DNA from: Saprospiraceae bacterium
Lineage (GTDB): Bacteria > Bacteroidota > Bacteroidia > Chitinophagales > Saprospiraceae
Direction: 5' to 3'
Length of the DNA: 64,000 bases
NCBI GenBank assembly: GCA_016709995.1
Contig: JADJLQ010000001.1
Span: 2,886,001 to 2,950,000 of the forward strand
Shown here: positions 1 through 9,124 of the stretch, in pieces
How positions within the stretch are numbered: the stretch's first letter is position 1
How the letters are laid out: each line of letters starts with the position of its first letter
Notes under the pieces: generated by a model
Told to the model about the DNA's origin: nothing
Database searches by the model: none
What the model saw: only the letters and a program-made list of their open reading frames with translations
Position numbers and translations under genes: made by a program

Positions 1-2
1 GT

Positions 3-506
3 GCGGTCAGTGGCATAGGCGCTTATCGCAATTGGAACAGTGAGGGACCTGTCATGCCTGATGTATACACTAACCTGGAGCTCGGCACTGATAGCACTCA
101 ATTGTGGAATTTTGGTGAGTACACGCCTGATATTGTCAGCATTTGTCTTGGAACCAATGACTTTTCGGATGGTGACGGCGTCCAGCATCGTAATCCTTTT
201 GATTCGGTTACATTTATAGACAGATATCTTGAGCTTGTCAATACAGTCTATACTCAATATCGGACTCCCCAAATCGTACTGATCGCCAGCCCTATGCTAT
301 CTGGTGAAAAATCAGCCAGATTAATTCGACATTTAAATCAGATTGCTCTCCGATACAATAGTCTCAAAATCAATCGTCCCCCGATAAAAATATTTCAATT
401 CCAGACGATGGTACCAGGCGGTTGCTCTTATCATCCCAGCAAAGAAGATCATCAGATATTAGCAGTACAGTTGATTCCATTTTTAAAATCTTTTCTAAAA
501 TCTTAA
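3..506 (+). CDS. SGNH/GDSL-type esterase, CE2-like (5' partial)
   Basis: The reading frame is open from the left edge of the window, so the N-terminus lies outside it; an internal ATG at 54 is probably not the true start. What is visible is the C-terminal part of an SGNH hydrolase. There is a glycine block (SGIGAYRNW) near the edge, a GTND block carrying the conserved Asn, and a C-terminal HPSKEDHQ segment that should supply the catalytic His. LGTNDFSDGDG resembles the carbohydrate esterase family 2 type, which removes acetyl groups from plant polysaccharides. The nucleophile-Ser block is off the window. It ends 7 bp before a DUF1080 lipoprotein on the same strand, so the two are probably co-transcribed. 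The fold is fairly sure; the substrate is inferred. Confidence 0.75.
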   Translation, partial: AVSGIGAYRNWNSEGPVMPDVYTNLELGTDSTQLWNFGEYTPDIVSICLGTNDFSDGDGVQHRNPFDSVTFIDRYLELVNTVYTQYRTPQIVLIASPMLSGEKSARLIRHLNQIALRYNSLKINRPPIKIFQFQTMVPGGCSYHPSKEDHQILAVQLIPFLKSFLKS

Positions 507-513
507 ACTTTCA

Positions 514-1371
514 ATGAAACAAATTCTTACGATCCTGGCTGCCATTTTGGTTATGGGCAATTGTACCCATAAGAGTGCTCCTTCTGTAGCGGGAACAAAA
601 ACGATTCAACTATTTAATCTCAAAGATCTCAGCAATTGGGATGTCTATATAGGCCCGGGATTAGACGCTGATGGCAAACATAGAGCCGATGTACCTGCAT
701 TGGGGCTCAACCCGGTACAAAATGTATTTTCAGTAGCTGAAACTGACGGGCTCAAAGCCATCCATATCACCGGAGAGCGATTTGGAGGCATCTCTACCAA
801 AGAAGAATATGCTAACTACCATTTTCAGTGCAAGTTTAAGTGGGGCACACTCAAGTGGCCTCCAAAAGACAAATCCCGTATGGACAGTGGCATCCTGTAT
901 CATGCAGTGGGTCCGCATGGAGTGGACTGGGGATTCTGGATGCGATCACAGGAATTCCAGGTCCAGGAGCACGATTGCGGAGACTATTGGGGATTAGATC
1001 GTGCATCTTTTGATATCAGGGCGACCAAAAATGCCAAAGGGGACTATGTGTATGACCCGCAGGGAGCAATCATGACTTTTAATGTAGACAATCCTATTGG
1101 AAGACATTGTGTGAAAAACGTAGACCCTGAACTCCCTACCGGTCAGTGGAACACCCTGGATCTATATTGCCTGGGAGGTACCGCTATCCATATGATCAAT
1201 GGCAAAGTCAATATGGTTTTGCTCAACTCAAGACATATCAGGGATGGTGTAGAGACCCCGTTGACCAAAGGCAAAATCCAGATTCAATCGGAAGGTGCTG
1301 AGATCTATTATCGGGAGATGACCATCACGCCCATCACTCAAATCCCCGAAGCAATATTAATGGCTAAATAA
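514..1371 (+). CDS. DUF1080 (3-keto-disaccharide hydrolase-like) lipoprotein
   Basis: This is a 285-residue exported protein. Residues 1-17 form a hydrophobic signal followed by Cys (VMGNC), a plausible though imperfect lipobox, so it is likely anchored on the periplasmic or outer membrane. The rest matches the DUF1080 concanavalin-like jelly-roll family, with FNLKDLSNWDVYIG near residue 33 and a C-terminal KGKIQIQSEGAEIYYREM strand typical of the fold. Family members act on 3-keto-glycosides or bind sugars and are abundant in polysaccharide-degrading Bacteroidota. It follows the CE2-like esterase by 7 bp, which supports a shared role in glycan breakdown. The exact substrate cannot be read from the sequence. 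Confidence 0.85.
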   Translation: MKQILTILAAILVMGNCTHKSAPSVAGTKTIQLFNLKDLSNWDVYIGPGLDADGKHRADVPALGLNPVQNVFSVAETDGLKAIHITGERFGGISTKEEYANYHFQCKFKWGTLKWPPKDKSRMDSGILYHAVGPHGVDWGFWMRSQEFQVQEHDCGDYWGLDRASFDIRATKNAKGDYVYDPQGAIMTFNVDNPIGRHCVKNVDPELPTGQWNTLDLYCLGGTAIHMINGKVNMVLLNSRHIRDGVETPLTKGKIQIQSEGAEIYYREMTITPITQIPEAILMAK

Positions 1372-1394
1372 ATTGAATTAAATCATCGGCTGCT

Positions 1395-1811
1395 GTGAAG
1401 GAAAAGCAAAAAATGCAAAATGTATCTTTTAAACACATTGCTGATTTAATAGATTATTTACCGGAGGATGAAAGAAAACTATTGATCAAGCTCCGATCCA
1501 TCATCCAGGAACATGCTCCACAGGCCAGAGAAAGACTTTCCTTTCAAGTGCCCTTCTATAAAATAAATAAAGACATCTGCTTTTTATGGCCCGGGTCGGT
1601 GCTTTGGGGAAAGACAAAAATGTATGATGGTGTACGGTTAGGATTTACCAATGGCCATCTGCTGCAAGATCAGACCGGCTATCTCGATATGGGAGATAGA
1701 AAACAAGTCGCCTATCATGATTTTAAGTCACTAAAGGACATTGACGAGGAAAGGATCAGCACCTATTTGTACCTGGCGATTGATATCGATGAGTTACATG
1801 CTCGAAAGTAA
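1395..1811 (+). CDS. DUF1801 (YdhG-like) domain protein
   Basis: This small soluble protein has up to 138 residues. The pattern of LPEDERKLLIKLRSIIQEHAPQARE, then a hydrophobic FYKINKDICFLWP strand and a short C-terminal helix, fits the DUF1801 fold (SCOP YdhG-like), which includes a frataxin-like iron chaperone in Bacillus. The frame can start at GTG 1395 or at ATG 1413. The ATG gives MQNVSFKHIADLIDYL, which matches where the domain begins and is probably the real start. No membrane segment or signal is present. It lies 23 bp after the DUF1080 gene but has no obvious functional link to it. Biochemical role unknown. Confidence 0.75.
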   Translation: MKEKQKMQNVSFKHIADLIDYLPEDERKLLIKLRSIIQEHAPQARERLSFQVPFYKINKDICFLWPGSVLWGKTKMYDGVRLGFTNGHLLQDQTGYLDMGDRKQVAYHDFKSLKDIDEERISTYLYLAIDIDELHARK

Positions 1812-1843
1812 TGCTGGTTTGGCAACGACATAGACATCAAAGA

Positions 1844-3289
1844 TCAGCTATGAATTTTTATCAATAAATCAATTAGTCTCCTGGTCAATTTATCAAAAGG
1901 AGGAAACATCGCCATGATACCAGGTTTGCTCAACCATTGATAAAACACACCTTTTGCATTTGAAAACTCCTGGAAAGAATAAAAACCATGTGCCTTCCCC
2001 ATACCGCTATTATTAACACCTCCAAAAGGCAGGTTATAATTGTAATAATGCGTAGAGATCGTGTTGATCCCCATTCCCCCTGCAGAAATTTCTTTACGCA
2101 CCTGCTGTTTTACTTTTTTGTTCTTGCTGAATAAGTATAAGGCAAGTGGTTTTTCCCCTTGATTGACTTGATCTATTACCTCCTGAATGTTTTGAAAAGT
2201 TTTGATGTACAGAATAGGTCCGAATATTTCAGTAGAACAAATAGACATATCTTCTGTCACGTTTTCAAGGATTGTCGGACCTATATATTCCTTTTCCCCC
2301 AGCTTACCTCCATACAGTATAGAAGCCCCTTTGTCTACAGCATCCTGGATCAGGGTACTTACTCTTGAAAAATGAGGTCCATTGACAATACGCGAATAAT
2401 CTCCTTCTACCCTTGCCTGATCATCCTGCCCAAAACGATAATTTATTTGTTCGATAAAAGCTGATACAAATTTATTTTTGATACTTGCCTCTATGTAAAT
2501 ATAATCCGGAGAAATACAAAACTGGCCGGCATTGATAAATTTGGAAGCAGCCGTAGAGATGCTTGCCAGCTCCAGGTCAGCAGAAGCATCAATAATCAGT
2601 GGTGATTTGCCCCCCAGCTCCAGGGTCACAGAACACAAATGGTCTGCAGCCGCTTTCATGACTTTTTTTCCAATTTTTGGACTGCCGGTAAAAAATATAT
2701 GATTAAATTTTAAAGACAAAAGATAGGCTCCTACGGAGGAATCACCTTCAATGATGACCGCTTCTTCAGGACTGAATACTTCCTCCACAATTTGCCTGAC
2801 TATTTTAATCGTAAACGGGGTAAACTCTGAGGGTTTGATGAGCGTCACATTGCCTGCGGCAAAAGAGTGAATTAAAGGTACCAGTGTAAGTTGAATAGGA
2901 AAATTCCAGGGTGATACTACCATACAATGCCCTTTGGCTTCATAGTGTACATAACTCGAGGCACCAAATAAAAACCAGGGAGTACCTACCCGATGTTTTC
3001 CTGCCCAGGTCTTTAACTTTCTAATGGTATGATTGAGCTCGTTAAGTACGACGAAGATTTCGGCCAGATCTACTTCAGACTTAGGTTTATGGAAGTCATT
3101 GTACATGGCCTCCTGCAATTGTGTGCGATACCCAACAAAAACACTTCGCAGCTGTTTTAGCCTTTTGATCCGGTCATTTATGTCAGACTTACCGGCTTGC
3201 AAAATGTATTGTTGCTGATGAAGATAACTTCTATCGATGGCTTCTTTTGTTGCATTGACAGAGATCTCGATAGGTTTTATTTCAATCAT
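1844..3289 (-). CDS. Aldehyde dehydrogenase (NAD(P)+-dependent, ALDH3-like)
   Basis: This 481-residue enzyme should oxidise aldehydes to carboxylates with NAD(P)+. All hallmark blocks are present: SPWNFP with the oxyanion Asn at 129, the FTGSPKIGKKV cofactor loop near 200-210, the general base Glu224 in LELGGKSP, and the nucleophile Cys258 in NAGQFC. The ISPDYIY sequence after the Cys and the short length (below 490) place it with the ALDH3/coniferyl-aldehyde group rather than ALDH1. The hydrophobic C-terminal tail ending LIDLLIKIHS may associate with membrane, as in some ALDH3 members, which suggests fatty or lignin-derived aldehyde substrates. It stands alone, with a repeat-containing spacer upstream. 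Confidence 0.92.
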   Translation of the reverse strand: MIEIKPIEISVNATKEAIDRSYLHQQQYILQAGKSDINDRIKRLKQLRSVFVGYRTQLQEAMYNDFHKPKSEVDLAEIFVVLNELNHTIRKLKTWAGKHRVGTPWFLFGASSYVHYEAKGHCMVVSPWNFPIQLTLVPLIHSFAAGNVTLIKPSEFTPFTIKIVRQIVEEVFSPEEAVIIEGDSSVGAYLLSLKFNHIFFTGSPKIGKKVMKAAADHLCSVTLELGGKSPLIIDASADLELASISTAASKFINAGQFCISPDYIYIEASIKNKFVSAFIEQINYRFGQDDQARVEGDYSRIVNGPHFSRVSTLIQDAVDKGASILYGGKLGEKEYIGPTILENVTEDMSICSTEIFGPILYIKTFQNIQEVIDQVNQGEKPLALYLFSKNKKVKQQVRKEISAGGMGINTISTHYYNYNLPFGGVNNSGMGKAHGFYSFQEFSNAKGVFYQWLSKPGIMAMFPPFDKLTRRLIDLLIKIHS

Positions 3290-3314
3290 TGAAGGTAAAG
3301 TTATTGATTTTTAA

Positions 3315-3420
3315 ATGGCGCGCAAAGAGCAAAGGCAAGCGTAACGAATTTGTCATCATATCAATATATGGCGCGCTAAGAAGCAAAGGCTTGCCTGCAG
3401 GCAGACGCAATGGAGCGAAG
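3315..3420. repeat. Pair of diverged direct repeats plus small palindrome
   Basis: The spacer between the aldehyde dehydrogenase and MATE genes holds two related copies of ATGGCGCGC(T)AAGA(A)GCAAAGGC, one at 3315-3336 and one at 3368-3390. The second copy runs into a short palindrome, TTGCCTGCAGGCAG, at 3391-3404 and then ACGCAATGGAGCGAAG. The copies are non-coding in any supported gene. They look like decayed units of a dispersed intergenic repeat; whether other copies exist cannot be judged from one window. Confidence 0.5.
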
Positions 3421-3443
3421 ATTATTGAGATCATGGACTCGAT

Positions 3444-4841
3444 TTACACCTTAATCTCTTTCCACCTACCTTTTCTGAAAAAATAATAACATGCCAATGC
3501 AATAGCCGTCTCAGCCACCGGGATCGATATAAAGGCTCCGGTCGACCCCATACCAAATGGTTTAGACAAGACATAAGCCAGGGGTATCTGAAAACACCAG
3601 AACCCAACAAAATTAATCCAGGTTGGCGTGCGTGTATCCCCTGCTCCGTTAAAGGCCTGCATCATCACCATACCTATCCCGTAAAAAATATATCCGGTGC
3701 CGATGATCCTTAGCGATTGAATGCCTACACGGACTACTTCAGGTTGTTCTGAAAATATCCTGATGATAGGACCAGGCAAGCCAAGGAACAACAAGGTCAC
3801 GAAGATCATGAAATAAACATTGTATCTCGCGGTGAGCAATACCGATTGTTCTGCACGTTCTGGTTGCTTAGCACCGAGGTTTTGACCCACCAAAGTGGCA
3901 GCTGCATTGCTCAATCCCCAGGCAGGGAGAATAAAAAAGACCACATTTCTGATAGCTATCTGATACCCAGCACTTGCATCAGTACCACCTGTCTCAGCAA
4001 CGATTTTGGCTAAGATGATCCAGCTTCCGGAAGCTATGACGAATTGTAAAGTAGCTGGCCAGGCGATGTCGATCAACCCTTTCATGACCGGCCAATCAAT
4101 TTTGAATTGGCTCAGTTTGATTTTGATTGGACCTCTTCCTTTAAATAAATGGTAACACTGGTAGACTACCCCTGAACTCCGCCCAATAGTGGTGGCAATA
4201 GCTGCCCCTGTCAAACCAAACCCCTGCCATGAGCCCAGTCCGTAGATCATGATGGGACATAGTATGATATTCAACCCACTTGCTATCCAAAGGCTGCGCA
4301 TCGCCATCGCTGCATCACCCGCCCCCCGATAGATACCATTGATCAAAAACAATAATATGATGGCCACACTGCCGCCCAGCATGATTTTGGAAAAAATATG
4401 TCCTTGTGCAACTACATCGGGTTGAGCACCCATAAATTTTAGGATATCTTCCGCGTAGATTACCCCAAGTATACTAATAACCGTAGTGACCAACAGTGAG
4501 ATCATAAGCGATTGTACTGCAGCATGACTGGCGGCTTCGGGATCCTTTTCGCCGATCCTGCGAGCGACCATCGCGGTAGCAGCAGTACTCAAGCCGATCG
4601 CAGCAGAATAAATCAGGGTGACCACAGCCTCTGTCAATGCAACAGTCGCGATGGCTCCGGATCCCAGCTTACCCACGAAAAACATATCAACGACGGCAAA
4701 GACACTCTCGAGGCTCAGCTCCAGGATCATAGGGATAGCCAGGAGCACGATCGCAGTCCGCATATTGCCTTGAGTGTAGTCAGTCTCTTCTCCGCGCAGA
4801 GCTTGCACCACGATCTCTATGTACCTTTTTAATGTAGGCAT
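3444..4841 (-). CDS. MATE family multidrug/toxin efflux transporter
   Basis: This 465-residue integral membrane protein has about 12 hydrophobic segments in two similar halves, as expected for MATE exporters. The early segment IPMILELSLESVFAVVDMFFVGKLG (residues about 35-60) is the classic first-helix signature, followed by the family motif GLSTAATAMVARRIGEKD. Such proteins exchange Na+ or H+ for cationic drugs or metabolites across the inner membrane. Its start lies 19 bp after the stop of the beta-barrel gene upstream on the same strand, so they may share a transcript. The substrate is unknown. Confidence 0.92.
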   Translation of the reverse strand: MPTLKRYIEIVVQALRGEETDYTQGNMRTAIVLLAIPMILELSLESVFAVVDMFFVGKLGSGAIATVALTEAVVTLIYSAAIGLSTAATAMVARRIGEKDPEAASHAAVQSLMISLLVTTVISILGVIYAEDILKFMGAQPDVVAQGHIFSKIMLGGSVAIILLFLINGIYRGAGDAAMAMRSLWIASGLNIILCPIMIYGLGSWQGFGLTGAAIATTIGRSSGVVYQCYHLFKGRGPIKIKLSQFKIDWPVMKGLIDIAWPATLQFVIASGSWIILAKIVAETGGTDASAGYQIAIRNVVFFILPAWGLSNAAATLVGQNLGAKQPERAEQSVLLTARYNVYFMIFVTLLFLGLPGPIIRIFSEQPEVVRVGIQSLRIIGTGYIFYGIGMVMMQAFNGAGDTRTPTWINFVGFWCFQIPLAYVLSKPFGMGSTGAFISIPVAETAIALACYYFFRKGRWKEIKV

Positions 4842-4860
4842 AAACTAGAAAGGAAACGAT

Positions 4861-5721
4861 CTATAACTGCAGCATAATAGAAAACTGCAAACTTCGATTT
4901 AGATATTTAGCCGGAATGAGATTAAACTCCTTCGCCTGATCGAGGGACTTATAACTAATGTCAAAATCATCATTTGATACATCAGACAACCCCAACTGAT
5001 ATCGGACACCTGCATACAATCCACTGCTCAATCTATAATGAAGGGCACCACATAGACCATAGTCCAATACATTGTATTTACTACCATCCGGTTTGGTCTT
5101 ATACTCATAATAAGCCCCCAATCTCTCCGGCAATACGATTTGGTCACCCTCCAGTTTGATGGTCTGCGTAGCAGTCGAAGAAGTAGTGCCTGCTTTGTCT
5201 CTAAAGAAATTTTGATCCAACAGGAACTTAATAGGTCCTACTACGGCATTGCTGTTATCTCTTTTACCTGAATAGTTCAGATCCCCTCTACCAGTAGACC
5301 CGACCAGGATGGAAGCATATCCGCCGACAGATACATCCAACCTTTCAAACAATAAAGTGTAAAACATCAGCGGGACATCAATATAATTATTGTTTATCGC
5401 CACGCTCATATTGCGGGTACCACTGGTCGTAATAAACTGACCATTCTTTCTAATCGTAAAATAACTCGGTCCATCGTAAGTATATTTCGATCCTTTCTGA
5501 GAAAAGATGAGTTCACCCCGAAGACCCATGATATCTGTAAAACCATAGGAAAAGGTAGGTCCGACATGGAATCCCGGCAAATTGCTAAAAGAAGAGTTTT
5601 CTTCTGCAGTACCTTGAAAATGGGCTGAGTTGAGTCCAATGCGCAAGCCAAGATGAGCGCCTTGGGCTTGAACCAAGTGAAAACTCAATAATCCTAAACA
5701 TAAAACAACTATCGACCTCAT
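4861..5721 (-). CDS. PorT-like outer-membrane beta-barrel protein
   Basis: The 286-residue product has an N-terminal signal peptide (MRSIVVLCLGLLSFHLVQAQ, cut after AQ). Then come alternating polar and hydrophobic strands such as HLGLRIGLNSAHFQ, TFSYGFTDIMGLRGELIFSQKG and LYAGVRYQLGLSDV. It ends in an amphipathic strand with a terminal hydrophobic residue (QFSIMLQL), the usual signal for barrel assembly. This matches the OMP_b-brl_2/PorT-like family of 8-stranded barrels of Bacteroidota. The function of this member is unknown. It is the first gene of a likely two-gene unit with the MATE exporter, and a candidate TAnnTTTG-type promoter lies just upstream. Confidence 0.85.
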   Translation of the reverse strand: MRSIVVLCLGLLSFHLVQAQGAHLGLRIGLNSAHFQGTAEENSSFSNLPGFHVGPTFSYGFTDIMGLRGELIFSQKGSKYTYDGPSYFTIRKNGQFITTSGTRNMSVAINNNYIDVPLMFYTLLFERLDVSVGGYASILVGSTGRGDLNYSGKRDNSNAVVGPIKFLLDQNFFRDKAGTTSSTATQTIKLEGDQIVLPERLGAYYEYKTKPDGSKYNVLDYGLCGALHYRLSSGLYAGVRYQLGLSDVSNDDFDISYKSLDQAKEFNLIPAKYLNRSLQFSIMLQL

Positions 5722-5754
5722 AATGTACCTGTATTATTTTTTTGAAAGAGGGTG

Positions 5755-5787
5755 CAAAGATCGGAAAAAAAGAGTTGTCAGACTCAA
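5755..5787 (-). promoter_or_regulatory. Candidate Bacteroidota promoter for the beta-barrel gene
   Basis: Read on the minus strand, a GATCTTTG -7 element (5755-5762, one mismatch to TAnnTTTG) follows a TTG -33 element (5785-5787) with 22 bp between. It sits about 35 bp before the start codon at 5721. The spacing is slightly long, so this is a candidate only. Confidence 0.4.
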
Positions 5788-5809
5788 ATTGATCAATTTC
5801 ACAATACAA

Positions 5810-6823
5810 TCAATTTCCTTTGATCTTCTGCCATAAGGCACCCATAGCTTCAAATCCGCCCTGGGGCCAGGGGTTGACTTTGATCAGATGAGCAGTATCT
5901 CCAGCCTGACGCTCCAGGGGATAACTGAATGTAAATCGGCCCAATTGATCAGTCCATCCGGTTGAAGTGCCAAACCTCAGGTCGTGAAAGTAAGGTGTAC
6001 CATCCATGAGGCTGATACAGGAATAACCTTTGGCAAACCGCTTCAGCTTGAGATATTCTTCCTGCGACCCAAAGCCTTCGGAGAGCTGATCATTGGCTGG
6101 AATGAAGGTAAATTTTACATTAGGGTCTTTGCCCAATAATGAATGATACCCTGAGTAATACCCTGAGTCGGACCTTGCCATGGTGCTCCAAAGGACATTA
6201 TTAAGGGGCCCCGGAGTGAGGCTCTGATCTGAAATACTCAGCTTTTGCACTTGAAATTGATTCTTAAATAAGGTTTCAAAATGTGAGCGGTTAATAAAAG
6301 TCCAGACCAGATAGATGGAAGAGATCACGATCGCATATTTTGCCCATGTAGTCTTAGTATCAATGGATGGTTTTTTTCTCAAAAGCACCACAAAAGCCAT
6401 CAACATAGGCAAGGTGAATGCCGGATCAGCTATAAAAATCGTGGTATATGCAAATCTAATGTTGGAAAAAGGCTCTAACAGTCCTGTCCCGTAATTGGTC
6501 AATGAATCTATAAATAAATGAGAGCTTAGTCCTAACGCCATCACCAGGGACCAGTCTTTCCATGGAATCTCATATTTTTTATACCATTGACTCAGCCCCC
6601 AACCTCCAAAGATCGAGCACAAAATGGCAAACAGGATAGAGTGAGTAAATCCCCGATGGATCAATAATGAATCTACAGGATGCACCCAAAAGCCTGCAAA
6701 TACATCCAAATCAGGAATGGTATCTGCGATGGCACCCCACACCACTGCCTTTCTACCCGCTTTTTTGCCCAGGGCAAGGTGACCAAGACAGCCACCCAGT
6801 ACTATATGTGTCAATGAATCCAT
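5810..6823 (-). CDS. Membrane-bound metal-dependent hydrolase, YdjM/DUF457 family
   Basis: This 337-residue membrane protein begins MDSLTHIVLGGCLGHLALG, the hallmark start of the YdjM/LexA-regulated DUF457 family. The conserved polar residues lie where metal ligands are expected: DTIPDLDVF near 35-42, HRGFTHS near 57-63 and HLFIDSLTNYG near 105-115. Four or five hydrophobic helices fill the N-terminal two thirds. The C-terminal third, after about residue 190, is soluble and probably extracytoplasmic. The family is linked to membrane phospholipid metabolism, but the reaction is not established. It starts 10 bp after the aminotransferase stop on the same strand, so the two form a probable operon. 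Confidence 0.85.
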   Translation of the reverse strand: MDSLTHIVLGGCLGHLALGKKAGRKAVVWGAIADTIPDLDVFAGFWVHPVDSLLIHRGFTHSILFAILCSIFGGWGLSQWYKKYEIPWKDWSLVMALGLSSHLFIDSLTNYGTGLLEPFSNIRFAYTTIFIADPAFTLPMLMAFVVLLRKKPSIDTKTTWAKYAIVISSIYLVWTFINRSHFETLFKNQFQVQKLSISDQSLTPGPLNNVLWSTMARSDSGYYSGYHSLLGKDPNVKFTFIPANDQLSEGFGSQEEYLKLKRFAKGYSCISLMDGTPYFHDLRFGTSTGWTDQLGRFTFSYPLERQAGDTAHLIKVNPWPQGGFEAMGALWQKIKGN

Positions 6824-6833
6824 CAGCAGCCTA

Positions 6834-8096
6834 TTACGTACTCATTTCTTTCAGCGCAGCTATAAAGGTATCAAGTTCTGCTGTGGTGGTATAGATATTG
6901 GGGGATATCCTGCAACCATGTACATTGGCACCATCGATCGCCACAGTAAAGATTTTATATTTTTCCAGCAATGTTTTCGCCAGATCAGCCGGCTTCATGC
7001 CTTTAACACCAACATTGGCTATGCCACAGGATCTGGATGGGTCTTCAGGTGTATTCAGATCGATATGGGGCAAATCGCGCACTTGAGTTGTCCAGTATTG
7101 CTGCAGATATCTCATCCTTGCTTCCTTCCTCGCAGGACCTATCAAATTATAATAATCGATAGCATCCATTACTGCCAGGTGAGTATGTACAGGAGGTGTG
7201 CCGGTATGGTTTAACTTGCGTATATCATCATCCTTATAGCCGGTGTCACCAAACATTTGCCACAAATTATTGATTTTATCTTGTCGTACATACAATAATC
7301 CTGCACCCAAAGGGGTACTGAGCCATTTATGCAAGCTGCTTGCATAATAATCACAATCTAATGAAGAGATGCTGTATTCAAAATGGCCTACACAATGAGC
7401 TCCGTCTACGAGTACATCGACTCCGTGTGTATGGGCCATCGCACAGATCTTCTGGATAGGCAGTATTTGGCCGGTGATATTGATCATATGACTGACCATA
7501 AGCAGCCTGGTATTGGGCGTGATTGCTTTTTCATATAAGGACACGATCTCCTCATCATCTTTGGGATGCAATGGCACATCAACTTTTTTATTGACCAGCC
7601 CATATCGGCGAGCCTGCAATCGGAACATGTCCAGCATAGAGCCATAGTCTTGTATAGCCATTACAGCTTCATCACCTGGTCGCCAATCATATGCTGCGAT
7701 AATGGTATCGAGTGATTCGGTTGCATTGCGGGTGAGGATGACTTCTTCAGTTTTGGCACCGACAACCTGGGCAAGTTTTTTTCTGATTTCTATATTGTCT
7801 TTTAAACGGTGGTTTCGCATATACCATGATCCCTGGAAGTTGACCTCTCTCTCCCTTTGGATATGCCGATCCATGATCTCCTGCGGCATGATGCAGTAGT
7901 ATCCGTTTTCAAGATTGATGTAGTCAGGTTTCAGACGATATCCTTCACGCACTTTAGCCCAAAAATCTTCGTCGGTAGACAAGTCATTGGCACTTCGCAG
8001 TTCGTTGGAAGCCATTAACTTGTCGAGGGTCGACATAAAAGTACCGGACATCAATCCTGCTTTACTTATGCTTTTTATAAATTCCCTTTTATTCAT
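6834..8096 (-). CDS. Class V aminotransferase-fold PLP enzyme (isopenicillin-N-epimerase-like), exported-type leader
   Basis: This 420-residue PLP enzyme of aspartate aminotransferase fold type I, class V, shows VILTRNATESLDTIIAAYDW near residue 118, the DGAHCVGHFEY cofactor-Asp block, and the Schiff-base lysine in SSLHKWLSTPLGAG. Overall it resembles isopenicillin N epimerase and cysteine desulfurase relatives, which racemise, desulfurate or cleave amino-acid derivatives. The leader MNKREFIKSISKAGLMSGTF resembles the Tat-like leaders common on secreted Bacteroidota enzymes, though it has KR rather than RR, so export is uncertain. It is the upstream partner of the DUF457 membrane gene. Substrate unknown. 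Confidence 0.85.
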   Translation of the reverse strand: MNKREFIKSISKAGLMSGTFMSTLDKLMASNELRSANDLSTDEDFWAKVREGYRLKPDYINLENGYYCIMPQEIMDRHIQREREVNFQGSWYMRNHRLKDNIEIRKKLAQVVGAKTEEVILTRNATESLDTIIAAYDWRPGDEAVMAIQDYGSMLDMFRLQARRYGLVNKKVDVPLHPKDDEEIVSLYEKAITPNTRLLMVSHMINITGQILPIQKICAMAHTHGVDVLVDGAHCVGHFEYSISSLDCDYYASSLHKWLSTPLGAGLLYVRQDKINNLWQMFGDTGYKDDDIRKLNHTGTPPVHTHLAVMDAIDYYNLIGPARKEARMRYLQQYWTTQVRDLPHIDLNTPEDPSRSCGIANVGVKGMKPADLAKTLLEKYKIFTVAIDGANVHGCRISPNIYTTTAELDTFIAALKEMST

Positions 8097-8161
8097 CTTG
8101 GGAAAATACGAAGGAATTTTTGAGTATCAAAACAACTGAAAACAGATGAATTACCATCACT

Positions 8162-8878
8162 TCAGCTTCCACTGAATAAATCTATTTGTTCACTTTGGTC
8201 TCCGACTTTTACTTCTTCTATCAATGACGCGTCATTTTCACTCACTTTACCGACTCTTTCACTCACAGGATATGCAGACATTTCGTCATCAGGATATGGG
8301 ATGATCAATAGCAATGCTTCTTTGACGGAGAGAGTTGGATCGATCCATAGTTTTTCCTGTCCGGGCAATAAGATGGCGGGCATGCGATCATGGATGGCCG
8401 ACATCATTTTATTAGCAGGCTGGGTGATGAGGGTAAATGATTCAATGACTTCACCCTGCGGAGATTTCCATTTTTCCCAAAGTCCCGCTATGGCAAATAG
8501 TTTGCCATGCTCTACCACTATGCGATAGGGTTTTTTCTTTTTACCGATCGTTTTCCATTCATAAAAACCATCTACAGGCACGATACACCTTCGTCTTTCC
8601 AAAGCTTGCTTAAAAGATTTTTCTTCTACTGTTTCGATACGGGCATTGATCATTTTATAGCCTACTTTTTGATCTTTTGCCCAGAAAGGGATGAGACCCC
8701 AACGCATCGGTCGGAAGTGTTGCGGATCATTGTTGGCTATCACCGGCATTACATGCGTAGGCGCAACATTAAAATTGGGCAATGGATTGTATCGCTCCAG
8801 GTCTTCAGAATAAAAACTAGCCTGGAAGCGCTCTTCCAGCTCTTTCTCGGTTTTAGTCAGTGAAGATCTTCCACACAT
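8162..8878 (-). CDS. SOS-response-associated peptidase (SRAP/HMCES/YedK family)
   Basis: This 238-residue protein forms a covalent thiazolidine crosslink with abasic sites in single-stranded DNA, shielding them during replication. The catalytic Cys2 (MCGRSS) becomes the N-terminus after Met removal. Asn78 (INARIET), Glu107 (GFYEW) and His163 (AIHDRMPAIL) occupy the other active-site positions of the family, so the enzyme looks intact. Length and block order are normal. It is a single gene without a DNA-repair partner nearby, and I see no clear LexA-type site upstream. Confidence 0.93.
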   Translation of the reverse strand: MCGRSSLTKTEKELEERFQASFYSEDLERYNPLPNFNVAPTHVMPVIANNDPQHFRPMRWGLIPFWAKDQKVGYKMINARIETVEEKSFKQALERRRCIVPVDGFYEWKTIGKKKKPYRIVVEHGKLFAIAGLWEKWKSPQGEVIESFTLITQPANKMMSAIHDRMPAILLPGQEKLWIDPTLSVKEALLLIIPYPDDEMSAYPVSERVGKVSENDASLIEEVKVGDQSEQIDLFSGS

Positions 8879-9124
8879 AGGTTGTGATTATAGCGATATG
8901 ATTACTTTTTTATTCAAGTAAATGACCTCTTTCTAAGCCAAATACTTTTTTTTTAGTGGAGTCAAAACCTTTTGAAAATATTTTCAGTTTCTGTGACCAT
9001 CAGCTACCTTGCAATACCATTTTAATAACTTCCCCTAAAGATACTTTAAAATTAATCCGACGGTTATTCTAAAAAGTTTTAAACCCGATTTTACCCCTTC
9101 CATCTAATTGCTTAACTTTCCACC

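Noticed and set aside
3289..3486. Plus-strand open frame of 65 codons between aldehyde dehydrogenase and MATE genes
   Set aside because: It runs through the diverged intergenic repeat pair and into antisense MATE sequence; no recognisable product.
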